The translations under genes were made by a program, and so were the position numbers. A DNA stretch of 64,000 nucleotides from Enchytraeus crypticus (lineage: Eukaryota > Annelida > Clitellata > Enchytraeida > Enchytraeidae), in contig CAJHZI010000449.1 of assembly GCA_905160935.1 (NCBI GenBank), positions 2,031,001 to 2,095,000 on the forward strand. The letters are read 5' to 3'. Each line of letters starts with the position of its first letter. Within the stretch, counting starts at the first letter, position 1. Under the pieces are notes generated by a model. The model had not been told where the DNA came from and did no database searches. It worked only from the letters and a program-made list of their open reading frames with translations. Of the stretch, positions 21,050 through 32,600 are shown piece by piece.

Positions 21050-21410
21050 TTAATTAAGAAACATTTATGTTACAATGTTATTCTTTTTTTTATTCCGTGT
21101 AGTTACACATATGACACACCGCATGTGTTTACAATGTTTCCTTTCTTAAGTTTCTGTTTTTGCAGTTTTCGTTATTTCCTCCATTCCTTTCCATGGTTAT
21201 TAGTAATCGTTGCCTTTTGTTGGCGCCCCAATAGCAGCCGGCCGGCTTTAAGAATAATCTCCAACACCCTGGGGACTGTTTACTTTCAAAGCTGTCTACA
21301 CGCGGTCTTCCAAAGTGATCGCCCAGAATTTACTAACCGCGTGCAGCGTGGCTTTACTTCATTCAACTGACGCGCAGCTTAACTGAGTGCGCTAAATCCC
21401 CCCCCCCCAT
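21050..21410 (-). mobile_element. SINE3-type element with 5S rRNA-derived head
   Basis: On the minus strand, a 5S-like head (AGTAAAGCCACGCTGC, then GGTTAGTAAATTCTGGG, CGATCACTTTGGAAGACCG, matching 5S TTAAGCAACG...GGTTAGTACTTGGATGGGTGACC...GGAATACCG) is followed by the tail also found at 54735-55010 and 61605-61895 ('cccagggtgttgg', 'aataaccatgga'). Confidence 0.75.
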
Positions 21411-21419
21411 GCATTCTTC

Positions 21420-24235
21420 TGCGAAATCTAATTTTTTGGCCCTCTTGCAGAACACCTGGTTATTAATATTTCAGTTAATAATCATATCTTTCGCATTTAC
21501 CTATTTTATCGCCATCCATCTACAGTACGTATATTTCCAAATTTAATATCTTATTAGCAAAATTTATGTATATTATAAAACCTTTAAAAAGAAGTCTAAT
21601 ACTTGGTGACATAAACGTTTATCTTAATAATTATAACTCTAATATGCATGTTAATGATTATGTTAATCTGCTTGATAACTTAAATTTCAATTGTTATTCA
21701 ATATTACCTACTCACTGTGGTAAAAATTTTGCTACAGTGATTGACCATGTTTTTTCTAATTTTGGAATAACCAGTGATGGTCAAAGTTTAATTAAATCTT
21801 TAACTATTGTCAGTGACATATCTGACCATTACGCTAATCTGATTATAATTACTTCCAAAGAAAAGTTACTTATGCCGATCTGCCACTTAGAAGGTTTTCA
21901 ACTCGAAAAAAATTGAGTCTTTTCAGAATAATTTATCTAAGATTAGTTGGTCTCAAATTTTGCTAATGAATGATTTAGATGGGATGTTAGACTTCTTAAT
22001 TAACACCATTGAAGAGCTTTCAAACGCAAATATGCCTCTAACACGCTGTTCAAGGAAGAAATTTAAAGATAAAAGTTGGATAAATAATGAACTAAAGAAA
22101 AAAATTAACATAAGCATTTTTTATTTTTTAAAGCTAAGCAACCAAGCAAAGAAGAGGATATGAAACTCTATAAAGCCTATAAAAAGATCTTGATAGAATC
22201 ATCAAAAATACCCAAATTGAATACTATAAAAACCTTCTTGACTCGCGAAAAAATTCCATCAAGAATATATGGAAAACTCTTAATAATATTTGCAGCTTTA
22301 AAAAGAGCGTTGTAACTCCCAAATTTGTTATGTGATAAAAGACACTAAAAAAATATACAATCAAAGGGAAATAGCTGAAACTTTTAATGAATATTTTTCT
22401 GAAATTGGGTCAAAATTAGCGTCCAAATTAAACTCCCATAACTCAACCAATGTTAATTATAAGCAATATTTGCCATCATCTTGTCAAAATTCATTATTTC
22501 TTAAACCTGCCACCACCAATGAAGTCTTCATCACCATCCTGGCGCTTAATAAAACTAATTCGACAGGTCCTGATGGCTTATCTAATAAAATTCTACAACT
22601 ATCCTCAGACTTTATTGCTGAACCATTAACATACATAATTAATCGAAATTTTATTACTGGTGTGTTCCCTAATAGATTTAAGACATCCAAAGTTATTTCG
22701 TTTTTAAATCAGGAAAAAGTGACGATGTACAAAATTTTAGACCTATTTCTTTTGCTAGACAACCTCAGTAAAATTTTTGAAAGACTAGTATATAACAGAA
22801 TTAGTGAATTTTTTGAACGACATAATACACTTTCTGAAAATCAATTTGATTTCAGAAAAGGGCACTCTACAGTAGACGCAATTTTCAGTAGTTTAAATAT
22901 GATACCTTCTCAGAAAGGCAGTAAAAATCATACACTGGGACTCTTTCTAGACCTCAGCAAAGCATTTGACACGGTCGATCATGACATCCTCCTAAATAAA
23001 TTAGAAAATTATGGTATAAGAGGTTTACCACTCAGTTGGCTAACCTCGTATCTTACAAATAGACAGCAATATTCAGTTATAGGCGACTCAGTTTCTTCCA
23101 CTAAACCAACCTCAGTTGGAGTTCCGCAAGGCTCTATATTAGGTCCTTTGCTTTTCCTAATATATGTCAATGATATCCATCATACGTGCCCGGATATTTC
23201 ATTTAAACTTTTTGCTGATGATTCAAATGCTTTTATTAAAGGAAATAACTTGATAGATTCGTTTGCATGTGCCAATTCGGCAAGTAAAAAATTTGTAAAT
23301 GGTTCCAAAGTAATCGTTTAACTATTAATACAGCTAAATCAGCATATATTGTTTTCTTTCTGTCTACCAATGACGAAGCGTATATACGTGATAACAATCT
23401 TACATTATTTATGGACCATAATTATATTGCAAGACTTAATTGTATTGAATTCCTTGGTGTAGAAATTGACGAACATTTAAGTTTTAAAAATCATATCGAA
23501 AAAATTACAAAAACTGTAAAAGTGCTAAACGATTACTCTTTAATTGAAGAGAATTTATACCAATATCCTGTCGCAGGAACTTGAATCTCTCTATGATATA
23601 TTCTCGTGGAAGATATTGCATTGAAATTTATGGTTATGCCACTTGGAATATTTTACAACCACTACATATTGCTTGTAACAGAGTTCTGCGAACCTTGCAG
23701 GGAAGACATCATTACTGTAATGTTAAAGATCTTTATGTTTCTTATGATATTTTGCCAGTTCATCTATTGCATAAATACTGTATGGCCAAGTTGATTCATA
23801 AATGTATAAGCAGTAATCTACCTAAGTCTACAGTATTGGCTAATATGTTTGATCTCAACCACTCTAACCATAATTATTCAACTAGACTGCTTGACTCCAA
23901 CTATCTGTTTAAAAAATCCAATGTGACATTCTATAAATCTTATGTAAATGAGGCGTGTACGGACTGGAATAAAATTCCACCAATATTACGCAACATCAAA
24001 TTGCTACCAACCTTTTCTAGAGAATTTAAACAGTATTTATTAGAAAATTTGTCACAATAAGAAAAATTGTTTTTTTTTCTCATTCAACGTCTGCTTTGTT
24101 GTAGTTTAAAATCTTCTATGATTGACACTTTCATTCTTTTATTTTGTTTAAAAGTTTGATTTAGACATGTGGGGCGCTTGTCAGCGGGGTGATTGATATC
24201 CGGGTGGTCATCTTGATAATAATAATAACAATAAT
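21420..24235 (+). mobile_element. LINE-F, APE-type non-LTR retrotransposon, CR1/Jockey-like RT
   Basis: A C-terminal endonuclease piece (21566-21916: ...THCGKNFATVIDHVFSN), a linker, and an RT (22332-23321) with [50 protein letters not shown] and FADD, then thumb and C-terminal region to 24060 (ACTDWNKIPPILRN). Frames are interrupted by a few stops and frameshifts, so it is inactive. The N-terminal endonuclease half is missing. The 3' UTR ends 'gtggtcatcttgataat' in (AAT/AAC)n. Clade is uncertain; generic to CR1, Jockey and related groups. Confidence 0.8.
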
Positions 24236-24242
24236 AACAACA

Positions 24243-24295
24243 ATAAGAGTGCTACAGTCATCAATGACAACATCGAGCACTATCGAGACAAAATC
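24243..24295 (-). mobile_element. LINE-A 3' tail, inverted, joined to a plus-strand LINE-A copy
   Basis: (AACAAT)-type tail, then 'agagtgctacagtcatcaat', 'gacaacatcgagcactatcg'. Directly followed by the plus-strand LINE-A at 24290. Confidence 0.75.
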
Positions 24296-24917
24296 AAATG
24301 TGAGGTTGCAGTTTGTTCAGAATTCTCTTGCGCGAGCAATTTTTTGTAGTTCCAAGTACTCACATGTTACGCCTATTTTGAAGTCTTTGCACTGGCTAAA
24401 GATTAAAGATCGTATCATTTATAAAACAGCTTCGTTAACCTATAAGTCCATCACCATCCCTGGACAAACTGGTATGTCTCACTTGATTAAAGTGATGCAA
24501 CCTGCTATTACTCGGTCTTCTAAGTTAATTACTCTTGTGAGACCTAGCTTACCTTCACGCTCTAAGCTATCTAATCGTTCTTTCCAGCATGCTGCACCTC
24601 AGATCTGGAATTCTCTTCCATCCAATCTTCGGCAATCTTCATTTGAATCACATCAGCCTTTGCTTTCCTATGAGCAGTTCCATAAGCAGTTGAAGACCTA
24701 TCTTTTCCATCTCTCTTTTCCATCCAGTGTCCATGAGCAGCGACCTGCGCCTAAACCACCTTTTCTTTAACTCCCTTTACGTTGCACTGAATTTCTGGAT
24801 TTTGGAATTTGCACCGTTTTTGGACCTTCTTTTTTTGCTCGCCGGCTTGATTTTGTCTCAATAGTGCTCGATGTTGTCATTGATAACTGTAGCACTCTAA
24901 CTGTTGTTATTATTGTT
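24290..24917 (+). mobile_element. LINE-A, last part of RT ORF and 3' UTR
   Basis: Encodes LQFVQNSLARAIFCSSKYSH, TPILKSLHWLKIKDRIIYKT, NRSFQHAAPQIWNSLPSN and LKTYLFHLSF, the usual C-terminus of CR1/L2-like ORF2. It stops at 24770; the 3' UTR with 'gctcgatgttgtcattgata' and 'ctgtagcactc' leads into (TTGTTA)n. The frame is open, so it is fairly young though 5' truncated. Confidence 0.85.
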
Positions 24918-25322
24918 ATTATGAAAGAGTAGTGTTATACTGTTTTACTAATTCATCAAGATCATTAGCAGGAGACTTGATCAAAGTCGAATTTTCAAGA
25001 TAAGAACAAAAAAGATCAAGATCAACGTTATTTACACACCTGAATGAAACAGTAGGTGAATTTTTAATAGTATCTGGCTTAACATGATTATAAGTGAATA
25101 CAACAGGAAAATGGTCTAGAGAATGGAATAGAAAATGGTATGTATACGATAGGGTGTTATGCTCCTTCATTGATGACCTGGTTTTTGCATGTATTAGTGT
25201 GCTTATCTTTGCGTTTTACTCTGTACCTTTATGTTATTCGAAATATGTTGACTGTCGTGCTGTGTGATATGTGAACTTAAATAAAGGCAATGACGACGAT
25301 GACGATTGTGTTATTGTTATCG

Positions 25323-25336
25323 GTTGCCAAGTAAAC
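25323..25336 (+). promoter_or_regulatory. X-box-like RFX motif
   Basis: GTTGCCAAGTAAAC resembles the ciliary X-box (GTHNYYATRRNAAC) with two mismatches. It lies in the divergent region, about 3.6 kb upstream of the first recognised CEP126 exon. CEP126 is a ciliary and centrosomal gene, a class often controlled by RFX factors. Assignment to CEP126 is inference; a non-coding first exon could start here. Confidence 0.4.
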
Positions 25337-25337
25337 A

Positions 25338-25348
25338 AACATGGCGGC
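25338..25348 (+). promoter_or_regulatory. YY1-like motif AACATGGCGGC
   Basis: Matches the AANATGGCGGC core that often sits just downstream of a start site in CpG-poor housekeeping promoters. It follows the X-box-like motif directly. The ATG inside it opens only nine codons, so it is more likely a regulatory or 5' UTR site than a coding start. Confidence 0.4.
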
Positions 25349-25549
25349 TATACCTTGGATACGACCATAAATGTTTCAGTTTATGTTGAAAATTATAAAA
25401 TAACTGTCGGTTGCTTCAGATGTATGTATTTTGTATGATGGATTTCGTAATATTGGTCTTCAAAAACGATTTAAGAATGAAATGCTAGATCAGTGAGAAC
25501 CATGAGTGCGAGCGTTACAATCTGAATTTGAGTTTTTTTTATTAATTGG

Positions 25550-25680
25550 TTTAAGTTTGGTTTTCTGGATATTGAATTTGTTCCGCTTTTGACCCCTTTG
25601 TTGTCTGCTTAACAGAGTGGCTTTGATACTATAGTGTTCAATAGTTTCGTTGACGACTGTAGCACTCTAATTATTGGTGA
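25550..25680 (+). mobile_element. LINE-A 3' end, diverged
   Basis: 'gttttctggatattgaattt', 'gttccgcttttgacccc', 'tagtgttcaatagtttcgtt', 'gacgactgtagcactctaat'. Confidence 0.65.
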
Positions 25681-25796
25681 TCTTATGTTTAATTAAATAA
25701 TGTTGATTGAATGTTTATCTACTAACAATCCTTTGGCAGTACTGTTATTCTATATTTAGAAATGCTAAATATTTATATTAAAGAATGAATTATTTG

Positions 25797-25798
<2 letters not shown>

Positions 25799-25881
<83 letters not shown>
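25799..25881. repeat. (TA)n microsatellite
   Basis: About 40 TA units with one tg interruption. Confidence 0.95.
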
Positions 25882-25994
25882 GATTCCTTAACTTGCTTAA
25901 TTATATTAATTTAGATTACTCGCCCTCTCTCTAGCGGTCTCCAAAGTGGCAGGTTCAAGGCACATATCCATACTCACTCTGTTTTCATGCTCCA

Positions 25995-26172
25995 TGAAAT
26001 GTACACTATAGATCAACAAGTTAATCTTTTTCTAAAAGGATAAGCCTTGTCCATAGGGAGAATATGACTTCTGAGGTGGTTCCCATTGCCCTCTTCTCTT
26101 CTTGCTTAGTAGCCTCTGATAACATATACTACATGTGCAGTTAACAGTTGGTCTATTCTTTAGTGTACCATG
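25995..26172 (+). repeat. Interspersed repeat, related to 2440-2640
   Basis: 'agatcaacaagttaatcttt', 'gacttctgaggtggttccca', 'gcagttaacagttggtctat'. Confidence 0.55.
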
Positions 26173-26339
26173 CACAAGATGGAAAATTTAGATTCAGTTA
26201 ATTGTAATCACTAACATTTTGATTAGAATCAATGTTGCTGCCTCTATCATGCTAAATCTGACAATAATTTTTATATGTTAGGCCCTACTCTATCTGTAAT
26301 TGTTCAAAATATGACTTAACTAAATCTTCATTAATAATA

Positions 26340-26400
26340 ATAATAATAACAACAATTAGAGTGCTACAGTCATCAATGACAACATCGAGCACTATTATAA
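26340..26400 (-). mobile_element. LINE-A 3' tail fragment
   Basis: (AATAAC)n then 'agagtgctacagtcatcaat' and 'gacaacatcgagcactatta'. Only about 45 bases of the element remain. Confidence 0.7.
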
Positions 26401-26947
26401 TTAGATCATAATTAGCTCAGATAGCACGCACACTAGAGAATTGCATTCTAATAGAGGACACAGGAGTTATGAGTATTGAAACCTTAATTTATTTCTTGCT
26501 ATTTTGCTGATTTTATGTATAGAGTGCGCGGATGTTACTCAAGATAAAATGAATATGAATTTTTGACTGAAAAACGTTTGACAGTAACAGCACTTCGAAC
26601 AGATATGATTGGAGCATTTGGAAAAGGAGCTTATTCGTATCCTAAACTGATCTTAACAATTTCTATTGTGTGTATATGTGTATCTATTATATGCCCAAAA
26701 GGTGTGTAACTCATGTAAATCAACTTATATTTGTATTTTATGTTCTCTCATTAAATTTAGCAAAAAAAATAAATATTTAAACGTGTGAAAGATCAGGATT
26801 CCTCATATCAATGGGACAATTGACTAAACTGAACATAGAATAATTATGTACATTTTATTATGAGGCGTTTGAAAAATTAAAAAGTAATATGATGAAAATT
26901 TCTAAATTAATTAAATAATTCAGCATTTAATAATGTATAAATTCTTC

Positions 26948-27005
26948 ATCATCATCATCATCATCATCTTCCCTCAAATCTCAGCTTAACTAGGGTTGGG
27001 ATACA
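26948..27005 (-). mobile_element. LINE-D 3' tail with (CAT)n
   Basis: (cat)n, then 'cttccctcaaatctcagctt' and 'aactagggttgggatac'. Confidence 0.65.
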
Positions 27006-27006
27006 A

Positions 27007-28035
27007 ATAATAATAATAACAATAAAGGTTTAACGTCCATTTCCTCATCCAGGGATGATGTCAGGGACGTCCCCAACTGCACACATCACCACAGATCAAT
27101 TCACTCAGACCAATCTGCGAAAGAAATGTGCTGAGGAGAAGTAAGATCTTAAACGAAAGCCAGTCCAGTGATCAAAAAATGGTCAAGGTAGATTGATTAT
27201 GTCTGTGGTGGGAAAAGGTAAGTTTTAAGCTTGCTAGAGAATGTTGAAAGAGAAGAACAAGAGCAAAGATTAGCAGGTAAAGAGTTCCTGATTGGGGGTG
27301 CTGCATAAGAAAATGAATGTCTGCCCAATGAGGTGAGAATATTTGGAACAGAGAGAAGATTGGCATCGGTGGAACAAAGTGCACGTGAAGGACAATAGGG
27401 AAGAAGAATTTCAGATAAGTAAGAAGGCTTGCCATATCGCAGAGTTTTGAAAGTTAATAGAGCTATTTCATATTTTATACATTGATTAACAGGGAGCCAG
27501 TGAAGACTGCAGAGTAGAGAAAGAGAGCGAAATTGAAGTCGAGATGACTTGCAAACAATACGTGCAAGAGAATTTTGGACGTGCTGCAAACAATTGAGAA
27601 AAGAAGTATTCAACCCATGTAATAATGAATTTCAATAGTCAAGCTTTGAATGAACTATGGAATTAGCAAGGATAGTGGCTGAATTTCTAGTAAGGGATGG
27701 ACGTATTTGCCTAATCTGACGAATCTGAAAGAAAGAAGCGCGACAAACAGAAGAGATATGGGATTTAAAGTCAAAGTTTTCATCAAATATGACTCCAAGG
27801 TTTTTGGCGGATCGAGAAGGTGAAAAAGCAAGATTCCGAAAATTAACAGAGTTAATAGTAATTTTACTTCTTTGTAGAGGAGTGCCAATTAAAAGGTATT
27901 CAGTTTCGGAGGGATTAACAGCAAGACGGTTAGCACAAAACCAGGAATAAACCTTGTCTAGAATGGATGAGAGATGAGCCAGTTTCTGATCGAAATCACA
28001 GATTAGAAAAGGAAATATATAGTTGTGTGTCATCT
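27007..28035 (-). mobile_element. LINE-B, RT C-terminal half and 3' UTR
   Basis: The minus strand encodes LAHLSSILDKVYSWFCANR, ETEYLLIGTP, AKNLGVIFDENFDFKSHIS, then after a frame break LQHVQNSLARIVC, LCSLHWLPVNQCIKYEIALL, SYAAPPIRNSLPANL and FSSKLKTYLF. This is the post-palm part of a CR1/L2-like ORF2. The 3' UTR includes 'ggacgtccctgacatcatcc', 'gaaatggacgttaaac' and (TTATTG)n. 5' truncated, with one visible frameshift near 27613-27632. Confidence 0.85.
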
Positions 28036-28084
28036 GCCTAGAAATGAAAATTTATATAAATATCTGCATAGAAATCAAGATGAA

Positions 28085-28275
28085 CCTTCTCCACTCTTCT
28101 CTGTTCCATACCATATCAAAACCTCTTCCATTCGTATTTTGAACTTTTTTTTTTTTTTTCTGGAGCCTAGGCAATCAGCAATGAAATACCCTCTCTGACG
28201 TTTATTTTGATCTTAGTGCTTAAGCCGCCTTCTTCGACACATGCAGTCAACGGTTGGTCTATTCTTCACCTTTTG
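28085..28275 (-). mobile_element. Short copy of the 16108-16345 repeat
   Basis: 'ctggagcctaggcaatcagc', 'tgatcttagtgcttaagccg', 'gcagtcaacggttggtctat'. An internal (T)n of 15 lies at 28147. Confidence 0.6.
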
Positions 28276-28304
28276 TATTCTAATCTATTCTGCATCTCTT
28301 ACAA

Positions 28305-28356
<52 letters not shown>
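28305..28356. repeat. (TA)n microsatellite
   Basis: About 24 TA units. Confidence 0.93.
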
Positions 28357-28364
<8 letters not shown>

Positions 28365-28729
28365 TCTTCAATTCTTCAACATATAAGACGATGTAATGCG
28401 CTTTAATTGACTTTTAATTTTAAAAAATTTATTTTGGAAATAATTTAAAACAATCTTTCAATATTAATTTAAAATTTTTCTTGTGCTGTGAACTCAGACA
28501 CATCAATTTGAAGAAATTTTAAATATATATTGCAGTACTTAAGAGGCCTCTATTGTGGAAAGTGTGTCGTTTTAATTAAAGTAGTTTGATATCTATTATA
28601 TCATCTATTGGGAGATCTGTAATGATTATAAATAGGTTTCAAGCACAATAAAGAGGTTTAACAGTTGTGTCTTTGTTATCTCATTTCGTTTTATTAAAAT
28701 ATTAAAATCTTTTACCTGTTAAGTTTTCT

Positions 28730-28885
28730 TATGTAAAATAAAATTTTTGTTTTTCTTAATCTCTATCTTAATTCTCAAGTCTCCGTTTTGCCAAAAGTTA
28801 CAAGTTTTATTATGTAAATTTTATTTTTATTTTTCTTAATCTTTATCTTAATTCTCAAGTCTCCGTTTTGCCAAAAGTTACAAGC
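28730..28885 (+). repeat. Direct duplication, ~75-base unit, just upstream of the first CEP126 exon
   Basis: 'tttttcttaatctctatctt', 'aattctcaagtctccgtttt' and 'gccaaaagttacaag' occur at 28752 and 28830. The array ends about 25 bases before the exon. Confidence 0.8.
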
Positions 28886-28908
28886 CTTGACGTAGTTTTA
28901 TTAATCAG

Positions 28909-29025
28909 ATCAAAATTCAAGACGATGGAGAAGGAGCAGATGGAGGAGCTGAGGAAGATGATGAATCAGTCTGAGCTGACTCAGAGGAATCAGCGGCTGC
29001 ACAAAGAAACCAGCAGGAGATGCAG
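28909..29025 (+). CDS. CEP126: CEP126 first recognised exon (start of coiled coil)
   Basis: Donor TGCAG|GTCTTT, phase 2. Encodes MEKEQMEELRKMMNQ, then SELTQRNQRLHKETSRRC. The Met at 28925 may be the start, with the upstream part 5' UTR. Alternatively the TTAATCAG before 28909 is an acceptor and a further 5' exon exists (SKFKTMEKEQ aligns with human DMKIHLEKNL). Confidence 0.8.
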
Positions 29026-29574
29026 GTCTTTATATAGCTGAGACCTAATGTTTAATAGAGTATATCATGCTAAGACATCACTATACTTTACAACAGCTAC
29101 GGCAAAGCAAGCAATAAACAATAAAATGCACGCAGTAAAAATCTTGACAATTTTATCATAAGTTTAAATTTTGATATACAAAGTTTGATATACATTTTGA
29201 TCTTATCTATTTAACATCCTAGAGTTTGATCAGATTTCAATGTTTTATCTGATATCATTGCAGTTTATTTGATCATAGAGTTTGATATACTTTGAATAAG
29301 TATGTAAATTTTGTTATTAAGCATTTTAAAGATTTGATATCATAGTTCTTTGAGATATTAGATTTTATATACATTTTGATCTTAGAGTTTAATATGTAAA
29401 ATGTGTTATGAAACTTTTGAAAAATCTGATATCATAGATCTTAGATGCCATAAAGTTTGATAAGATTGAGAGAGCCCTAAAATTGTGGGTTATTTGCAAT
29501 CAATGGCAACACCTATATTGTCCATCTATATTGTCAAAATTTGTGGGGTAATATAAAGCTATACATACACGTCA

Positions 29575-29646
<72 letters not shown>

Positions 29647-32600
29647 GTTTCTTGCCAGGAGGCAAAAAAAGTTAAAAACAAATTAAATTACATATAACTT
29701 TGAAACCATCCAGTACATTGTGCACAAAAATTTCTGAAATGGTAGAGAGACCAACTGGATGTAACTCTGAAACGTTTTATTTCATTGGGTCACTAGATGG
29801 TGCAGTAGTAGAGCTGCTTGTAAACCTATCTATCAGTTTAATTCTTCAATAGTGCATTAAATAATGGGTTGTCAACAGGGCTAATAACTCATCATCTGTT
29901 AACGAAATGCTATGAAATGTACGAGTGTCGTGTGAAATTGGGCTGTTTATTTTGACTAAAACGTTTAATCGCATAAATCAAAGAGCTAACATGCTAAGTT
30001 AAGTTTAATTATTTGTGTTCCACTTTTTTCTTCGCAACCCAAGTGTACATATACTATATTGATACACACATATGCATGCGCGCACACACACATACACACG
30101 TATTTATATATATTGAATATGTGACTATTTTTATTTCATTATTTAAACAATGCACAGAACTGAGACAGGTAAGTTGTTCGACAGCATAGCAGCAGATGCA
30201 GAGTTCACTCCAAATCACTAACATGCTATCTAGCAGGAACCTAGTATGTCATTAGTATGTGCTTTTTGGGTTCAAATCCTGGGCTCACCCGTCACTGACT
30301 TCGCTTTCGAGTGAGGAAATTGACGATAATTGATGATAACATTAGCTTAACCAGCTTAAACTTATGTTAAACTTGTCTTATGGGATTTGAAAATTTAGCT
30401 GTAAATTCATTGACTTGTGACTGACTGACACCAATAGGCTTTTCAGTGGGAGCATTAATCTAACTTGACAAATATTTGAACATAGAATAATAGGAATTAT
30501 GAAAATCAAAATTGTTAATAATTTTCCGTAGGGAGTTGGCTCAGAAACGGAAGCAGTTGGCTGCTAGAGAAGAGAGACGAAGAGAGGCAATACTAGCCAG
30601 GCGGCGTCAGGAAATTAGGCTGGCAACAGAAAAGTTTCAGAGAGGTAACCGGGCCTACTCCCCGCCCCCACCCGGCGACTCGCAGGGGTCGCAGGATCAA
30701 CGGCTGGCAGCCCGGCCTCCCTGTGCTCCGAGACGTCATCGACGAAGTGTGGGTGCAGCACCCAAATCTGGATTTGGTAAATATTTAATAATGATGATGA
30801 TAATAATAAAACTGGTAAAGCTAAGGTTAACGTCATTTTCCTCACTCGAAAGCGATTTCAGTGACGGGCGAACCCGGGATTTGAACCCTGCACCTACTGA
30901 TCCGCGGTCGAGTATCTTACCGACTTAGCCACTGGCTCCAATCAATAATACTTGTAAAAACAATGGTTACCATAATACATTTTACATCAGCAATTCTTTT
31001 AAATAGTTAGATGACCTCGAGTAGCCGAGCAGTGATTCGGCACATATTGTTTGAATCGTTTGTATCAAAGTCTGGGTTCTTCACACCCGGAGTATTAAAA
31101 CAAATAATAGTGATGATAATAAAGATGAACTGTTGTGAAACGTATTTCAATTGGCTGAGGCTATCCATTAGCTTATATACTTATATATAATGTATATTCA
31201 TTATATAATACCTCTTCTATTTAAATTATTAGCTAAATTAATGATATAGATGATGACATTTTGTCAAAATTTAACAAATTTGCTGACTATTCAAAAATTG
31301 CGAAAGTTAACAAATCTAAGTTAAAATATTAGAAGATGATATAGTAAAAATGATATAATATTGTATTGGAAAATAATATAATATAATATTGAGAGGCGAC
31401 CGCCCCTCTCCCTCCCCCAAGGGACGGCAACCGTAATATTCAAGGTAAATTAAACATGTTTACTATTACTATTACTATTAGTTTATAACTATTATGTTTA
31501 CTATTGCCATTGCTATTTGTTTATTATACATGTGATTAACAGTTATTTTTTTGATTTTGCGATTCCTATCACTTTTCTGATACATGTACATACGCATAGT
31601 ATTATATTAATCTTTCGAAATAATATACGCTCAGCTACTAATGAAGTGTTTAAAACTTAAACAAAAGTTTACTTTAGCTGTCATAGAACATAGTTGAGTC
31701 CTTAGTACTAGCCGTTGCTGATGATGTCTTTGAGTGGTGCTATTAATAGTTTTCTCTCCCCTATGCTTACTATTAACAACGCTCTGCTATAGTACTTCCT
31801 TCGATGAAGCAAATGTTTATTTATCTAACTCAGCAGTATGCAATTTAAATCTTTCCCTTTGCTTAATGCTCTCTGATTAAAATAATAATAATTACAATCC
31901 TACAACTTTATTTGGAGTAAATTTAAAATTAGATATTGCTAAGAAATGGTAACATCTTTGCAGACCACGTGATGAGTCCAACTAGCCTTGACGAAGCGCT
32001 GAGAGCTGTTAGGGGTGAACCGAGACCCCACTCTGCATTCCCTCTGTTTGGCTCCTTCCCCTTATCTCGTCATGACTCCATGCAGTCCGTTGTTAGTACA
32101 CCCGCAGACTTTCCTTCTGCTACTGGAGCTGAGACTGTGGGCAAGAGAGCAGATCTCGGAGTGGGCAGGGTAGCAGATGGGGCCACCTACTCGCAGATAA
32201 GATCAGAAAGTCTGCAGAACGTTTCTAATGGCCGAAATTTATTTGAGCAGAAAATAATTGAACAGGCAGCTAATGCTGGCTGTCAGTCTATGGGACGAGC
32301 TCCGCCTAACGGAACAGTTTTAGCCAATCAAAATCCATTTCTATCTCCTGCAGCGCTCCCATCCTATCAGCAACAAGCGTCCCGGCGGCAGACTGCTGCT
32401 TTGTCAGTGGGAGATGCTAAGAATTTGCAATCTATTGAAAGGTCAAATGAACATCCAGTGGGAGTGATCTCTGTAGGTCAGTCAAGCAATAATAACAGGT
32501 CCACAAATCAACATAATGCTGTTCAGATGTCGAATTCTGAATCAAAAATGGAAAGCTTAAAATTAGGTCAAGGTGAAAGTAAATATTTAGGTCAAGGTCA

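Noticed and set aside
31383-31440. GC-rich patch as a possible regulatory island
   Set aside because: Only ~55 bases with a weak hairpin, inside a CEP126 intron; no further support.
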